Below, one piece after another: positions 24,159 to 32,047 of a stretch of DNA of 35,937 nucleotides; within the stretch, counting starts at the first letter, position 1, and every line of letters begins with the position of its first letter. The translations under genes and the position numbers were made by a program. Below the pieces are notes generated by a model. That model saw only the letters and a list, made by a program, of their open reading frames with translations. It was not told the DNA's origin and searched no databases. Where the stretch lies: assembly GCA_963926405.1 (NCBI GenBank), contig CAWUXI010000136.1, positions 1 through 35,937 of the forward strand. The letters are read 5' to 3'. Source of the stretch: CALSMU01 sp963926405. GTDB lineage: Bacteria > Bacteroidota > Bacteroidia > Flavobacteriales_D > Parvicellaceae.

Positions 24159-26096
24159 TTACTGACTTAATTTTTCATTTATTTCTTTTTGGACGATTTC
24201 AGCGAACTCTTCTAATGAAAAAACACCTATATCACCTTCTCCTTGTTTTCTGACAGAAACCTTCTTTTCGTTCATCTCATTCTCTCCAACGATCAACATA
24301 TACGGTATTTTTAGCATTTCTGCATCTCGTATTTTTTTGCCGATTTTCTCGTATCTTTCGTCAACAAGTCCGCGAATATCGTAATTATTTAACGAATTAA
24401 AAACTTCCTTTGCATATTCATTGTATTTCTCACTAATTGGAAGCACTGTAACCTGTTCAGGATTTAACCATAAAGGGAACTTTCCAGCCGTGTGTTCAAT
24501 TAATACAGCAATAAATCTTTCAAGCGATCCGAATGGAGCTCGGTGTATCATTACCGGTCTGTGCTTTTGATTATCAGAACCTATGTATTCTAATTCAAAA
24601 CGCTCGGGTAAATTGTAGTCAACTTGAATTGTACCTAGTTGCCAGCTTCTGCCTAAAGCATCTTTTACCATAAAGTCAAGCTTTGGACCGTAGAATGCTG
24701 CTTCCCCATATTCTATAACTGTATTTAGACCCATTTCTCCAGAGGCCTTAATTATTGATGCTTCGGCTTTTTTCCAGTTTTCATCACTTCCAATGTATTT
24801 TTCATTGTCATTAGGATCTCTCAATGAAATTTGAGCTGTATAGTCATTAAAATCTAATGCATTAAAAGTATACATTACTAACTCAATCACTTTTTTAAAT
24901 TCCTCTTCTACTTGGTCAGGACGACAAAATATGTGTGCATCATCTTGCGTAAACCCTCTAACACGAGTTAATCCATGTAGTTCTCCACTTTGCTCGTAAC
25001 GATATACTGTCCCAAATTCAGCTAGTCGTAAAGGTAAATCTTTATACGATTTAGGAGAAGTTTTATAAATTTCACAATGATGAGGGCAGTTCATAGGTTT
25101 TAATAAAAACTCTTCGTTCTCATTAGGCGTTTTTATGGATTGAAAACTATCTTCTCCATATTTTTCATAATGTCCTGAACAAACATAAAGATCTTTATGT
25201 CCAATGTGGGGAGTAACAACCGGCGAATATCCTGATTTAATTTGCGCGTCTTTCATGAAATTGATCAAGCGTTCTCTTAGCGCTGCACCTTTAGGCAACC
25301 ATAAGGGAAGGCCCATGCCAACACGAGGAGAGAATGCAAATAATTCTAGTTCTTTCCCTAATTTTCTATGATCTCTCTTTTTAGCTTCTTCAAGCATTTC
25401 AAGATGAGCAATTAATTCTTTATTCTTTTGAAACGTAATTCCATAAATACGCGTCAATTGTTTTCTCTTTTCATCACCGCGCCAGTAAGCGCCAGCAATA
25501 GAAAGTAACTTAACAGCTTTTATATATCCAGTATTTGGAATATGAGGACCTCTGCACAAATCAGTAAATTTTCCTTGCGTATAAAATGTAATAGTGCCGT
25601 CCTCTAGGTCATCAATCAACTCAAGCTTGTATTCGTCGTCTTTTTCTGTGAAATATTTAATCGCATCAGCTTTAGATATCTCTTTTCTGATGTACTCACA
25701 TTTAGTACGCGCAAGTTCGATTATTTTTTCTTCAATCTTTTTTAGGTCACTATCTCGAAGTTCATAGTCCATGAAATCGACGTCATAATAAAAACCATTC
25801 TCTATATTTGGTCCAATGGCTAGTTTTACCCCAGGATAATAAAACTCAATAGCCTCGGCCAAAAGGTGCGCAGAACTGTGCCACATTGTCGCTTTTCCGT
25901 CTTTGTCTTGAAACGATAAAAGGCTAACCGAAGAGTCGGTAATAAGTGGCCGGGTTAAGTCCCATACTTCTCCATTTACTTTTGCTGCAAGGACATTTCT
26001 AGCTAACCCTTCGCTAATACTTTTTGCAACATCCCATGAAGTTGTTCCTCTTTCATATTCTCTTACACTATTGTCCGGTAACGTTACTTTTATCAT
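24159..26096 (-). CDS. thrS: Threonyl-tRNA synthetase
   Basis: A 645-residue class II synthetase charging tRNA-Thr. N-terminal TGS domain (MIKVTLPDNSVREYERGTTS), editing domain with the HSSAHLLAEA zinc/editing histidines near 73, then the catalytic core: motif 1 region RERLINFMKD, the zinc ligand Cys in KPMNCPHHCEIY, motif 2 FGTVYRYEQSGELHGLTRVRG, and motif 3 HRAPFGSLERFI. The C-terminal anticodon domain carries QVTVLPISEKYNEYA and VRKQGEG. The ATG at 26096 is preferred over an in-frame TTG two codons upstream. First gene of the thrS-infC-rpmI-rplT operon. Confidence 0.98.
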   Translation of the reverse strand: MIKVTLPDNSVREYERGTTSWDVAKSISEGLARNVLAAKVNGEVWDLTRPLITDSSVSLLSFQDKDGKATMWHSSAHLLAEAIEFYYPGVKLAIGPNIENGFYYDVDFMDYELRDSDLKKIEEKIIELARTKCEYIRKEISKADAIKYFTEKDDEYKLELIDDLEDGTITFYTQGKFTDLCRGPHIPNTGYIKAVKLLSIAGAYWRGDEKRKQLTRIYGITFQKNKELIAHLEMLEEAKKRDHRKLGKELELFAFSPRVGMGLPLWLPKGAALRERLINFMKDAQIKSGYSPVVTPHIGHKDLYVCSGHYEKYGEDSFQSIKTPNENEEFLLKPMNCPHHCEIYKTSPKSYKDLPLRLAEFGTVYRYEQSGELHGLTRVRGFTQDDAHIFCRPDQVEEEFKKVIELVMYTFNALDFNDYTAQISLRDPNDNEKYIGSDENWKKAEASIIKASGEMGLNTVIEYGEAAFYGPKLDFMVKDALGRSWQLGTIQVDYNLPERFELEYIGSDNQKHRPVMIHRAPFGSLERFIAVLIEHTAGKFPLWLNPEQVTVLPISEKYNEYAKEVFNSLNNYDIRGLVDERYEKIGKKIRDAEMLKIPYMLIVGENEMNEKKVSVRKQGEGDIGVFSLEEFAEIVQKEINEKLSQ

Positions 26097-26115
26097 TTTC
26101 AAAAAATTAAGTCTG

Positions 26116-26123
26116 CAAATGTA
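26116..26123 (-). promoter_or_regulatory. Bacteroidota -7 box of the thrS operon
   Basis: TACATTTG on the reverse strand matches TAnnTTTG, 20 bases before the thrS ATG. Confidence 0.55.
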
Positions 26124-26243
26124 AAAATATTGAGCAGAAATTGTCTCGATTTTGAAGGTGAATTCATTGATTTATTGAGAATATATTATTGAAAGGTAAT
26201 TGTTTTACATATTATTGTTTCTTTGTTCTTAAATAGTGCATCT

Positions 26244-26666
26244 ATGGATATTCTAGAGATATATAATAAATACAACAATTTTGGTCGCTTATTCGATATG
26301 GATTATAGGGTAATTGAACCCGGTCATATTGAATATAAGATGGTTGTAAAAGATGCACATTTAGCTACGCCAACTGCGATGCATGGAGGTGCAATGTCAG
26401 GTTTTATGGATGGAGTAATGGGTGTTGCTGCTCTTTCTGCAGTAGAATTTGAAAATAAAGCTGTTTCGACTATCGAATTTAAAATTAACTATTTATCAGC
26501 TGTATTTCTTGGAGATGAATTGATAGGCATTGGTATAGTGCTTCGCAAAGGCAAAAGGATATTGATTGCTGAAGGTAAAATATATAATCAAAACAACGAG
26601 CTTGTTGCAACTGCTTCAGGAACTTTCAATGCTTATTCATTTGAAAAGAGCGATATGTTTGAATAA
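26244..26666 (+). CDS. PaaI-like hotdog thioesterase
   Basis: A 140-residue acyl-CoA thioesterase-type protein. The conserved hotdog helix HGGAMSGFMDGVMGVAAL (from about residue 46) includes the His-Gly-Gly and an Asp typical of PaaI-like active sites. The strands VSTIEFKINYLSAVFLGDELIGIGIVLRKGKRILIAEGKIY follow in the standard order. The ATG at 26244 is chosen; a TTG seven codons upstream is less likely. Substrate unknown, since no phenylacetate genes are near. A 55-residue gene follows after 19 bases. Confidence 0.9.
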   Translation: MDILEIYNKYNNFGRLFDMDYRVIEPGHIEYKMVVKDAHLATPTAMHGGAMSGFMDGVMGVAALSAVEFENKAVSTIEFKINYLSAVFLGDELIGIGIVLRKGKRILIAEGKIYNQNNELVATASGTFNAYSFEKSDMFE

Positions 26667-26685
26667 TGTTTAAAAAAAAAGACTT

Positions 26686-26853
26686 ATGAAATACGATATA
26701 GAGAAAGAAATTTACGATGAAATTGCGAAAGTCATACACAGTGATGAGAGTCCTGTGGGAATTGATGCCAAAAAAACACATATTCTTATATTGAACAAAC
26801 TCCAAGAGATTACCGAGCGATTAGAGAGGATAGAGGAAAAAATAAAAAAGTAG
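26686..26853 (+). CDS. Small helical protein, 55 residues
   Basis: An ATG at 26686 opens a 55-codon frame ending in TAG at 26851. The protein is MKYDIEKEIYDEIAKVIHSD followed by ESPVGIDAKKTHILI, then LNKLQEITERLERIEEKIKK. The C-terminal half is a strongly amphipathic, leucine-based coiled coil (heptad L/I spacing). The motif SPVGIDAKKTHI looks conserved and not random, and I recall similar short proteins in Flavobacteriia, with no known function. Nineteen bases separate it from the thioesterase gene, so they are probably co-transcribed. It ends two bases before the convergent monooxygenase-like gene. Confidence 0.75.
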   Translation: MKYDIEKEIYDEIAKVIHSDESPVGIDAKKTHILILNKLQEITERLERIEEKIKK

Positions 26854-26854
26854 T

Positions 26855-27148
26855 TTACAGGCTAAATAATTCATCTGCACTCCATGCTTCAGGTGGAGCG
26901 CAAAAGCAAGCTTTGGTTTTTTTCCAAACACCACCAAAAAGCTCTGATTTTCTGTATTTCTCAATAAACTCTTCTCCTTCCCATTTACTATACGTGAAAA
27001 ATATATTTTCGTATTTTTTATCTTGAAGAAGTTCAACGTGTAAACAACCTTCAAAGCTTCTGATATGTTCTTTATTTGTAATGAAAATGGTCCTGAACTC
27101 TTCCTTCTTAGAAGGAGAAATGGTAAGTTTAACTATTCGAGTAATCAT
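26855..27148 (-). CDS. Antibiotic biosynthesis monooxygenase (ABM)-family protein
   Basis: A 97-residue dimeric alpha+beta barrel protein of the ABM/quinol monooxygenase-like type. Family features are MITRIVKLTISPSKKEEFRT as the first strand and helix, FEGCLHVELLQDKKYENIFF as the second and third strands, YSKWEGEEFIEKYRKS with the conserved Trp and the following helix, and a C-terminal strand or tail with WKKTKACFCAPPEAW. Such small proteins act as cofactor-free oxygenases or as stress-related quinol or heme enzymes; the substrate here is unknown. Its start lies 20 bases inside the upstream SAM hydrolase-like gene, so they are co-transcribed. Confidence 0.85.
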   Translation of the reverse strand: MITRIVKLTISPSKKEEFRTIFITNKEHIRSFEGCLHVELLQDKKYENIFFTYSKWEGEEFIEKYRKSELFGGVWKKTKACFCAPPEAWSADELFSL

Positions 27149-27980
27149 GGATGTTAGTTAGGTTTTGCGCTTTATTCTCGGCTTCTTTAAATTCAATGGT
27201 AATAGTGTCATTTATTTTTAATCCAAAAAGCTTATTGGCGCCACCTCCTGAACCTTCGACTCCTTTGTTGATTGCAATCTCCAAATTACCTGAGCTGCTA
27301 AAAATAGCAACTTTCTCACCTTCGGGAACATCACTATATTGTTTGTGAATTTTAGATATCATATAACCCGCACGGGTTAAATAAATCCTAAATTCACGGC
27401 CTTTTCCAACTTCCTGAAATATTTTTTTTGATATGTTAGTTATTATGTTTCCATAACAATCAATGTAAGCAACGGTTCCTTTTATCACGTGATCTTCAAC
27501 TGTGGCCCTAAAGAGTTGCCTTTTTTTGAGTTCTGTGGTCCGTTTTCCAATAATTTCAGGTGTACCACCTCGAGCGATATGACAAGCTGCTTTTACAAAT
27601 ACATTTTTCGTGGGAAAACATTGCGTATTTTCTTCTTCTCGTATGGTTAGTTGAAAAATATTATCTGGTTGTTTGTCAAATAACAATGAAAAAATACCAT
27701 TATCAGCTCCAATAAAATAATGTCCAAAGTTTTCTACCAATAAATGCTTTGTATCGGAACTATTTCCTGGATTTATACTTATAATATGGATAGTTCCTCT
27801 TGGAAAGTCGCTGTAACAGTTTTTTATGACAAACGAGGCTTGAGCAATATCGAATGAAGCAATCTGGTGACTTATGTCAATAATGTTAGCATTAGGCAAC
27901 TCACTCAATATAGCCCCTTTGACAGCGGCTACATAGTAGTCTTTGAGTCCCATGTCAGTTGTTAGTGTAATGATTTTCAT
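27129..27980 (-). CDS. SAM hydrolase/chlorinase-like (DUF62) protein with altered active site
   Basis: A 283-residue protein of the SAM hydroxide adenosyltransferase (DUF62) family, which typically cleaves S-adenosylmethionine to adenosine and methionine. The N-terminal fold is clear: ITLTTDMGLKDYYVAAVKGA, then IIDISHQIASFDIAQASFVI, and the GADNGIFSLL motif. The C-terminal barrel has AYIDCYGNIITNI. The usual catalytic segment DPGVGxxRR is replaced by NPGNSSDTK (Asn70, Thr77, Lys78), while the third member of the Asp-Arg-His triad is kept (His134 in AACHIARG). Bacteroidota members seem to share this divergence. Function is thus uncertain. A TACTTTTG promoter box lies 22 bases upstream, and its last 20 bases overlap the ABM-family gene. 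Confidence 0.9.
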   Translation of the reverse strand: MKIITLTTDMGLKDYYVAAVKGAILSELPNANIIDISHQIASFDIAQASFVIKNCYSDFPRGTIHIISINPGNSSDTKHLLVENFGHYFIGADNGIFSLLFDKQPDNIFQLTIREEENTQCFPTKNVFVKAACHIARGGTPEIIGKRTTELKKRQLFRATVEDHVIKGTVAYIDCYGNIITNISKKIFQEVGKGREFRIYLTRAGYMISKIHKQYSDVPEGEKVAIFSSSGNLEIAINKGVEGSGGGANKLFGLKINDTITIEFKEAENKAQNLTNIHDYSNS

Positions 27981-28002
27981 GCTATGTTATAAACAAACTG
28001 TT

Positions 28003-28010
28003 CAAAAGTA
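28003..28010 (-). promoter_or_regulatory. Bacteroidota -7 box of the DUF62-ABM operon
   Basis: TACTTTTG on the reverse strand, 22 bases before the ATG at 27980, in the divergent region shared with phoH. Confidence 0.55.
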
Positions 28011-28057
28011 ATGATTTCGTTGAATAAAAATAAGCAAATTTTAAGTTTGGATTGTAT

Positions 28058-28065
28058 TACTTTTG
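28058..28065 (+). promoter_or_regulatory. Bacteroidota -7 box of phoH
   Basis: TACTTTTG, 23 bases before the TTG start at 28089. It predicts a leader of about 18 bases and so supports that start. Confidence 0.55.
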
Positions 28066-28088
28066 AAAGCTGAATTAAGAAAGAAACA

Positions 28089-29030
28089 TTGCAGGAGAAA
28101 ATCATCGAAATATTGGGTATTAATCCGCTTGATTTATTTGGGGTAAACGAAGTTAAACTTAAGTTGATAAAATCTTTCTTTCCAAAACTTAAGGTAGTCG
28201 CTAGAGGTACTAATTTAATTGTTTTAGGGGAAGCGGAATTACTTAATGAGTTTTCTGAAGCGATAAATCTTTTGATTCAACATTTTGAAAAGTACAATGA
28301 TTTGACAGAGAATAATATAAAGAATGTTCTAGGAACTAAAGGAGCTAGTGTTGTTGAAAGTTCAAAAGGAGATGAGGTTATCGTGCATGGAAATGGAGGT
28401 AGGCATGTAAAAGCCCGTACTGTTAATCAACGAAAAATGGTTGATGTTCTGGAAGAGAATGACATGCTTTTTGCTATAGGTCCTGCCGGGACTGGAAAAA
28501 CGTATACCGCTGTTGCTTTGGCAGTAAGAGCTTTAAAAAACAAAGAAGTTCGAAGAATTATTTTAACTAGACCAGCAGTAGAAGCTGGAGAGAACTTAGG
28601 TTTTTTACCAGGGGATTTGAAAGAAAAACTAGATCCTTATATGCAGCCTCTTTATGATGCATTACAAGACATGATTCCTGCTGAGAAATTGGCAGAATAT
28701 GTTGAAGATGGAGTTATTCAGATTGCTCCTCTTGCTTTTATGAGAGGAAGAACTTTGGACAACGCTTTTGTAATTTTGGATGAAGCTCAAAATACAACTG
28801 AAGGTCAAATGAAAATGTTCCTTACTAGAATGGGTAAAACTGCGAAATTTGTAGTTACGGGAGATGTAAGTCAAATTGATTTACCGAGGCACCAAAAATC
28901 TGGATTGAAGAAAGCAATTGAAGTTTTGGATTCCGTAAAAGGAATTGGGTTTGTGCACCTTGATGATAAAGATGTAATAAGGCATAAGTTGGTGACTAGA
29001 ATAATAAATGCATTTAAAAATGAAGAATAA
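28089..29030 (+). CDS. phoH: PhoH-like ATPase (PhoL type)
   Basis: A 313-residue P-loop ATPase of the PhoH family, linked to RNA metabolism and ribosome maturation; many members pair with YbeY. The N-terminal 100 residues are a KH-like region, then a conserved VKARTVNQRKMVDVLEENDM, Walker A GPAGTGKT at 131-138, a LTRPAVEAGENLGFLPGDL segment, Walker B ILDEAQN near 229-235, and TGDVSQIDLP. The start codon is TTG at 28089; the frame is closed by TAA at 28077-28079 and no ATG precedes the family's conserved beginning (EKIIEILGINPLDLFG). It is divergent from the DUF62 gene and followed by purC with its own promoter. Confidence 0.95.
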   Translation: MQEKIIEILGINPLDLFGVNEVKLKLIKSFFPKLKVVARGTNLIVLGEAELLNEFSEAINLLIQHFEKYNDLTENNIKNVLGTKGASVVESSKGDEVIVHGNGGRHVKARTVNQRKMVDVLEENDMLFAIGPAGTGKTYTAVALAVRALKNKEVRRIILTRPAVEAGENLGFLPGDLKEKLDPYMQPLYDALQDMIPAEKLAEYVEDGVIQIAPLAFMRGRTLDNAFVILDEAQNTTEGQMKMFLTRMGKTAKFVVTGDVSQIDLPRHQKSGLKKAIEVLDSVKGIGFVHLDDKDVIRHKLVTRIINAFKNEE

Positions 29031-29067
29031 AATAAAAGAACAAAGTATTAAGTATGCTGTATTAAGT

Positions 29068-29096
29068 TTTGAGTTGAGAAAAACTTAATACTTTTG
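29068..29096 (+). promoter_or_regulatory. Bacteroidota-type promoter of purC
   Basis: TTTG at 29068-29071, a 17-base spacer and TACTTTTG at 29089-29096, 34 bases before the ATG at 29130. Confidence 0.6.
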
Positions 29097-29129
29097 GCAT
29101 TGTACTTAAAACAAATAAAAAAGGCTATT

Positions 29130-30101
29130 ATGGAGATAATACAACAAAGCATGGAAGCAATTACGAAAACAGATTTTAATTTCGATGGTCAAAAAAGCGT
29201 TTATCACGGAAAAGTGAGAGATGTTTATACCATCAATGATGATTTGATGGTAATGGTAGTAAGCGATAGAATATCAGCATTTGATGTTGTTTTGCCAGAA
29301 GGGATACCATATAAAGGACAAGTGTTAAATCAATTAGCTGCAAAATTTTTAAAAGAAACAGAAGATATTGTTCCTAACTGGGTTATTTCCACTCCAGATC
29401 CAAATGTTACTATTGGTCATAATTGCACTCCATATAGAGTCGAGATGGTTATAAGAGGATATTTAACGGGTCACGCTTGGAGAACTTACAAGTCAGGAGA
29501 GAGAATGTTGTGTGGCGTACAAATGCCTGATGGAATGAAAGAGCATCAAAAGTTTCCTGAGCCAATTCTTACACCATCAACAAAAGAAGATGAAGGGCAT
29601 GATGAAGATATCGCAAGAGAAGAAATTATTGCACGAGGAATTGTGACTGAAGCTGAATATTTGAAACTAGAAGAGTATACAAGGGCAATTTTCCAAAGAG
29701 GTACAGAAATAGCGGCTAAACAAGGCTTGATATTAGTTGATACAAAATATGAATTTGGAAAGAAAGATGATAAAATCTATTTAATTGATGAAATTCATAC
29801 GCCAGATTCTTCTCGTTATTTCTATTCAGAAGGATATCAAGAAAGACAAGATAGGGATGAGCCGCAAAAACAACTTTCAAAGGAGTTTGTAAGAGAATGG
29901 TTAATGGCTGGAGGTTTTCAAGGTAAAGAAGGACAAAAAATTCCTGAAATGACTCCTGAGTTTGTCGGTTCTGTTACTGATAGATATATTGAGTTATACG
30001 AGAAAGTGTCAGGAGAAAGGTTTAATAAAGATGCTAGCGCAAACGTTATGATAAGAATTAATAACAATGTTTCTGCATTTTTAAAAGAGTATTATTCTTA
30101 A
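29130..30101 (+). CDS. purC: Phosphoribosylaminoimidazole-succinocarboxamide synthase (SAICAR synthetase)
   Basis: A 323-residue purine enzyme joining CAIR and aspartate with ATP to make SAICAR. Motifs: YHGKVRDVYTI near 27-37 for nucleotide binding, VSDRISAFDVVLPEGIPYKG with the catalytic-region aspartates, EMVIRGYLTGHAWRTYKSG, the substrate loop STKEDEGHDEDI, and LVDTKYEFG plus IDEIHTPDSSRYF near the centre. This is the long form of the enzyme, longer than the 237-residue E. coli protein, and usual in Bacteroidota. The ATG at 29130 is preferred because a promoter box overlaps the upstream in-frame TTG at 29094. Monocistronic, followed by a terminator. Confidence 0.97.
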   Translation: MEIIQQSMEAITKTDFNFDGQKSVYHGKVRDVYTINDDLMVMVVSDRISAFDVVLPEGIPYKGQVLNQLAAKFLKETEDIVPNWVISTPDPNVTIGHNCTPYRVEMVIRGYLTGHAWRTYKSGERMLCGVQMPDGMKEHQKFPEPILTPSTKEDEGHDEDIAREEIIARGIVTEAEYLKLEEYTRAIFQRGTEIAAKQGLILVDTKYEFGKKDDKIYLIDEIHTPDSSRYFYSEGYQERQDRDEPQKQLSKEFVREWLMAGGFQGKEGQKIPEMTPEFVGSVTDRYIELYEKVSGERFNKDASANVMIRINNNVSAFLKEYYS

Positions 30102-30123
30102 ATAATCGATAAAAAAATTAAGG

Positions 30124-30158
30124 AAGCCTAGTTTGCAATATGTGAACTAGGCTTTTTT
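30124..30158 (+). terminator. Rho-independent terminator of purC
   Basis: AAGCCTAGTT (30124-30133) pairs with AACTAGGCTT (30145-30154), followed by a T-run to 30158 that touches the convergent hutI stop. Confidence 0.88.
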
Positions 30159-31401
30159 ATTGAACTTCTCCATTTAAAATTACTGTCTCGATCAAGTTAC
30201 TACCAAAACTATAAGGTAAAAATGCATACGAGTTCATTTCCTTAGTGATGAATACATTCGCTTTTTTACCGATTTCTATGCTGCCTAATTTGTTGCTAAT
30301 TCCCATGGCGTAAGCAGAATTTATTGTTGCTGCATTAATGGCTTGTTCAGGGGTCAGTTTCATTTTTATGCAAGCTAAAGAAACAACAAAATTCATGTTT
30401 CCAGATGGAGTAGAACCAGGGTTGTAATCACTTGCCAAAGCTATTGGCAAATTGTTCTCGATTAATTCCTTTGCGGGAGCGTAAGGAATTCCTAAAAAGA
30501 AAGAACAGGAAGGGAGCAAAGTTGGCATCGTTTCGGAGTTTTTTAAAGCTTCAATATCTTCTTTGTTGACCACTTCTAAATGGTCAACCGAAAGTGCATT
30601 GTTATTGATTCCTGTTTGTATACCTCCTATTGTAGTAAATTGATTTACGTGAATTTTAGGTATTAGTCCGATTGCCATTCCGGCCTTTAATATACGGTCA
30701 GTTTCTTCTGGAGTGTAATAATTAGTCTCACAAAATACATCTATGTATTCAGCTAAATTATCTTTTTTTATGGCAGGAATCATTTCGTTGATAATTAAAT
30801 CTATATAGCTATTTCTTTCACCTTTATATTCTTTTGGTATTGCGTGAGCTCCAAGGAAATTTGCTTTTATTGTTAAAGGTGAGTTTTGTTTCAGTCTTTT
30901 AATAACACGGAGCATTTTTAATTCTGCTTCAACCGTTAACCCGTAACCACTTTTTATCTCAACTGCTCCTGTTCCTAATTTTATAATTTCACGAATTCGG
31001 ACCATTGCCGATTCGTATAAATCGTCTTCTGAGGTCGCTTGAAGCTTTTCAGCAGAATTCAAAATACCACCTCCTTTTAGAGCTATTTCTTCGTATGTTA
31101 ATCCATGAATTCGATCTACAAATTCTTTATCTCTGGGAGCTGCAAAGACCAAGTGTGTATGTGAGTCGCACCAACTTGGAAATACTAGTTTATTTTTGGC
31201 GTCAATTACAGTCGAATTCTCATTTTCTGTTGAAGCTAAATCATTCATTTTTCCAAATGATTTAATCAAGCCATTTTCAATAATTACAAACGCATTTTGA
31301 ATAGTAACAAGTTGGTTCATTTCTGATCCTTTTTTCAGTAAAATGCCAGAATGTGATATCCCTACTAGTTCTTTTATATTTTGAATAATAATTTTTGACA
31401 T
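30157..31401 (-). CDS. hutI: Imidazolonepropionase
   Basis: A 414-residue amidohydrolase that opens imidazolone-5-propionate to N-formimino-glutamate in histidine breakdown. Metal-site motifs: CDSHTHLVFAAPRDKEF (HxH) near 79-95, the family loop LKGGGILNSAEKL, GAVEIKSGYGL, the metal histidines in LGAHAIPKEY and HVNQFTT, and the aspartate in ASDYNPGSTPSGN. Size fits the family. No other hut genes are adjacent, so the pathway is dispersed. A TATTTTTG box lies 23 bases upstream. Confidence 0.96.
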   Translation of the reverse strand: MSKIIIQNIKELVGISHSGILLKKGSEMNQLVTIQNAFVIIENGLIKSFGKMNDLASTENENSTVIDAKNKLVFPSWCDSHTHLVFAAPRDKEFVDRIHGLTYEEIALKGGGILNSAEKLQATSEDDLYESAMVRIREIIKLGTGAVEIKSGYGLTVEAELKMLRVIKRLKQNSPLTIKANFLGAHAIPKEYKGERNSYIDLIINEMIPAIKKDNLAEYIDVFCETNYYTPEETDRILKAGMAIGLIPKIHVNQFTTIGGIQTGINNNALSVDHLEVVNKEDIEALKNSETMPTLLPSCSFFLGIPYAPAKELIENNLPIALASDYNPGSTPSGNMNFVVSLACIKMKLTPEQAINAATINSAYAMGISNKLGSIEIGKKANVFITKEMNSYAFLPYSFGSNLIETVILNGEVQ

Positions 31402-31424
31402 GGGAATAAGTAATTAGTGTTGCA

Positions 31425-31432
31425 CAAAAATA
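31425..31432 (-). promoter_or_regulatory. Bacteroidota -7 box of hutI
   Basis: TATTTTTG on the reverse strand matches TAnnTTTG, 23 bases before the hutI ATG. Confidence 0.5.
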
Positions 31433-31536
31433 AGAACAAAGGTTATTCATTGCTTGAATTTATTAAAATATAACTTATATTCGAAATTAAATTTTTATAT
31501 TACTAAATTAATTGGATGTAATTTGCAACTCAAGAT

Positions 31537-31908
31537 ATGAACAATATATTTATAGAGAGAGCAGCTAAAACTCCTAAAGTTGACTTTAATTCGCGGACAG
31601 GGCTTCTATATTTAGAGGGGGTTTCGATTCCAGAAAATACTGTTGATTTTTATCGTGCCCTTATATATTGGATAAATGAATATGGAATAACCCCTTTGCC
31701 AGAAACAATATTAGTCATTAAGTTAGAGTATTTCAATACAAGTACTTCAGTTGTTTTGCTAGATATCTTTAAACTTTTGTCCAAAATAGTAGGTGCTACG
31801 GTGCATTGGTATTACGAAAGTGATGATGTTGAAATGGAGGAAGTTGGCAAGGATTATGCAAATATGATTGATGTGCCATTTAAACTTATTGGAGTGGATA
31901 CTTTTTAG
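31537..31908 (+). CDS. SiaC-like (DUF1987) partner-switching protein
   Basis: A 123-residue cytoplasmic protein of the SiaC/DUF1987 family. It opens with a strand pair including LLYLEGVSIPENTVDFYRAL (residues 23-42), where PEN-x-x-x-FY is the family hallmark, followed by WINEY, then KLEYFNTSTSVVLLDIFKLL with a Thr at 68 and another at 70, then VHWYYESDDVEMEEVGKDY and a terminal VPFKLIGV. In Pseudomonas aeruginosa SiaC the threonine of this motif (Thr68) is phosphorylated by SiaB and dephosphorylated by the PP2C phosphatase SiaA, and the unphosphorylated form activates the diguanylate cyclase SiaD. The next gene encodes a SpoIIE/PP2C phosphatase, matching that pairing. No SiaB-like kinase or GGDEF protein is present here. 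Its own output is unknown. Confidence 0.88.
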   Translation: MNNIFIERAAKTPKVDFNSRTGLLYLEGVSIPENTVDFYRALIYWINEYGITPLPETILVIKLEYFNTSTSVVLLDIFKLLSKIVGATVHWYYESDDVEMEEVGKDYANMIDVPFKLIGVDTF

Positions 31909-32047
31909 TGATTTCTTTCATTGTTTTTTTATCAATTTTCTGATTGGTTTAAGATATTCAAAATAATTCTCAAAACAGACTATTTATTGTTGCCGTTTTG
32001 TTATATTTCGAACAATAAGGTAAAGCTGTGTTAAAATCAATCATAGA

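Noticed and set aside
26821..27054. 77-residue reverse frame
   Set aside because: Shadow of the ABM-family gene in another frame; its 3' end also overlaps the small coiled-coil gene.
28662..28874. 70-residue reverse frame
   Set aside because: Lies wholly within phoH on the other strand and has no recognisable features.
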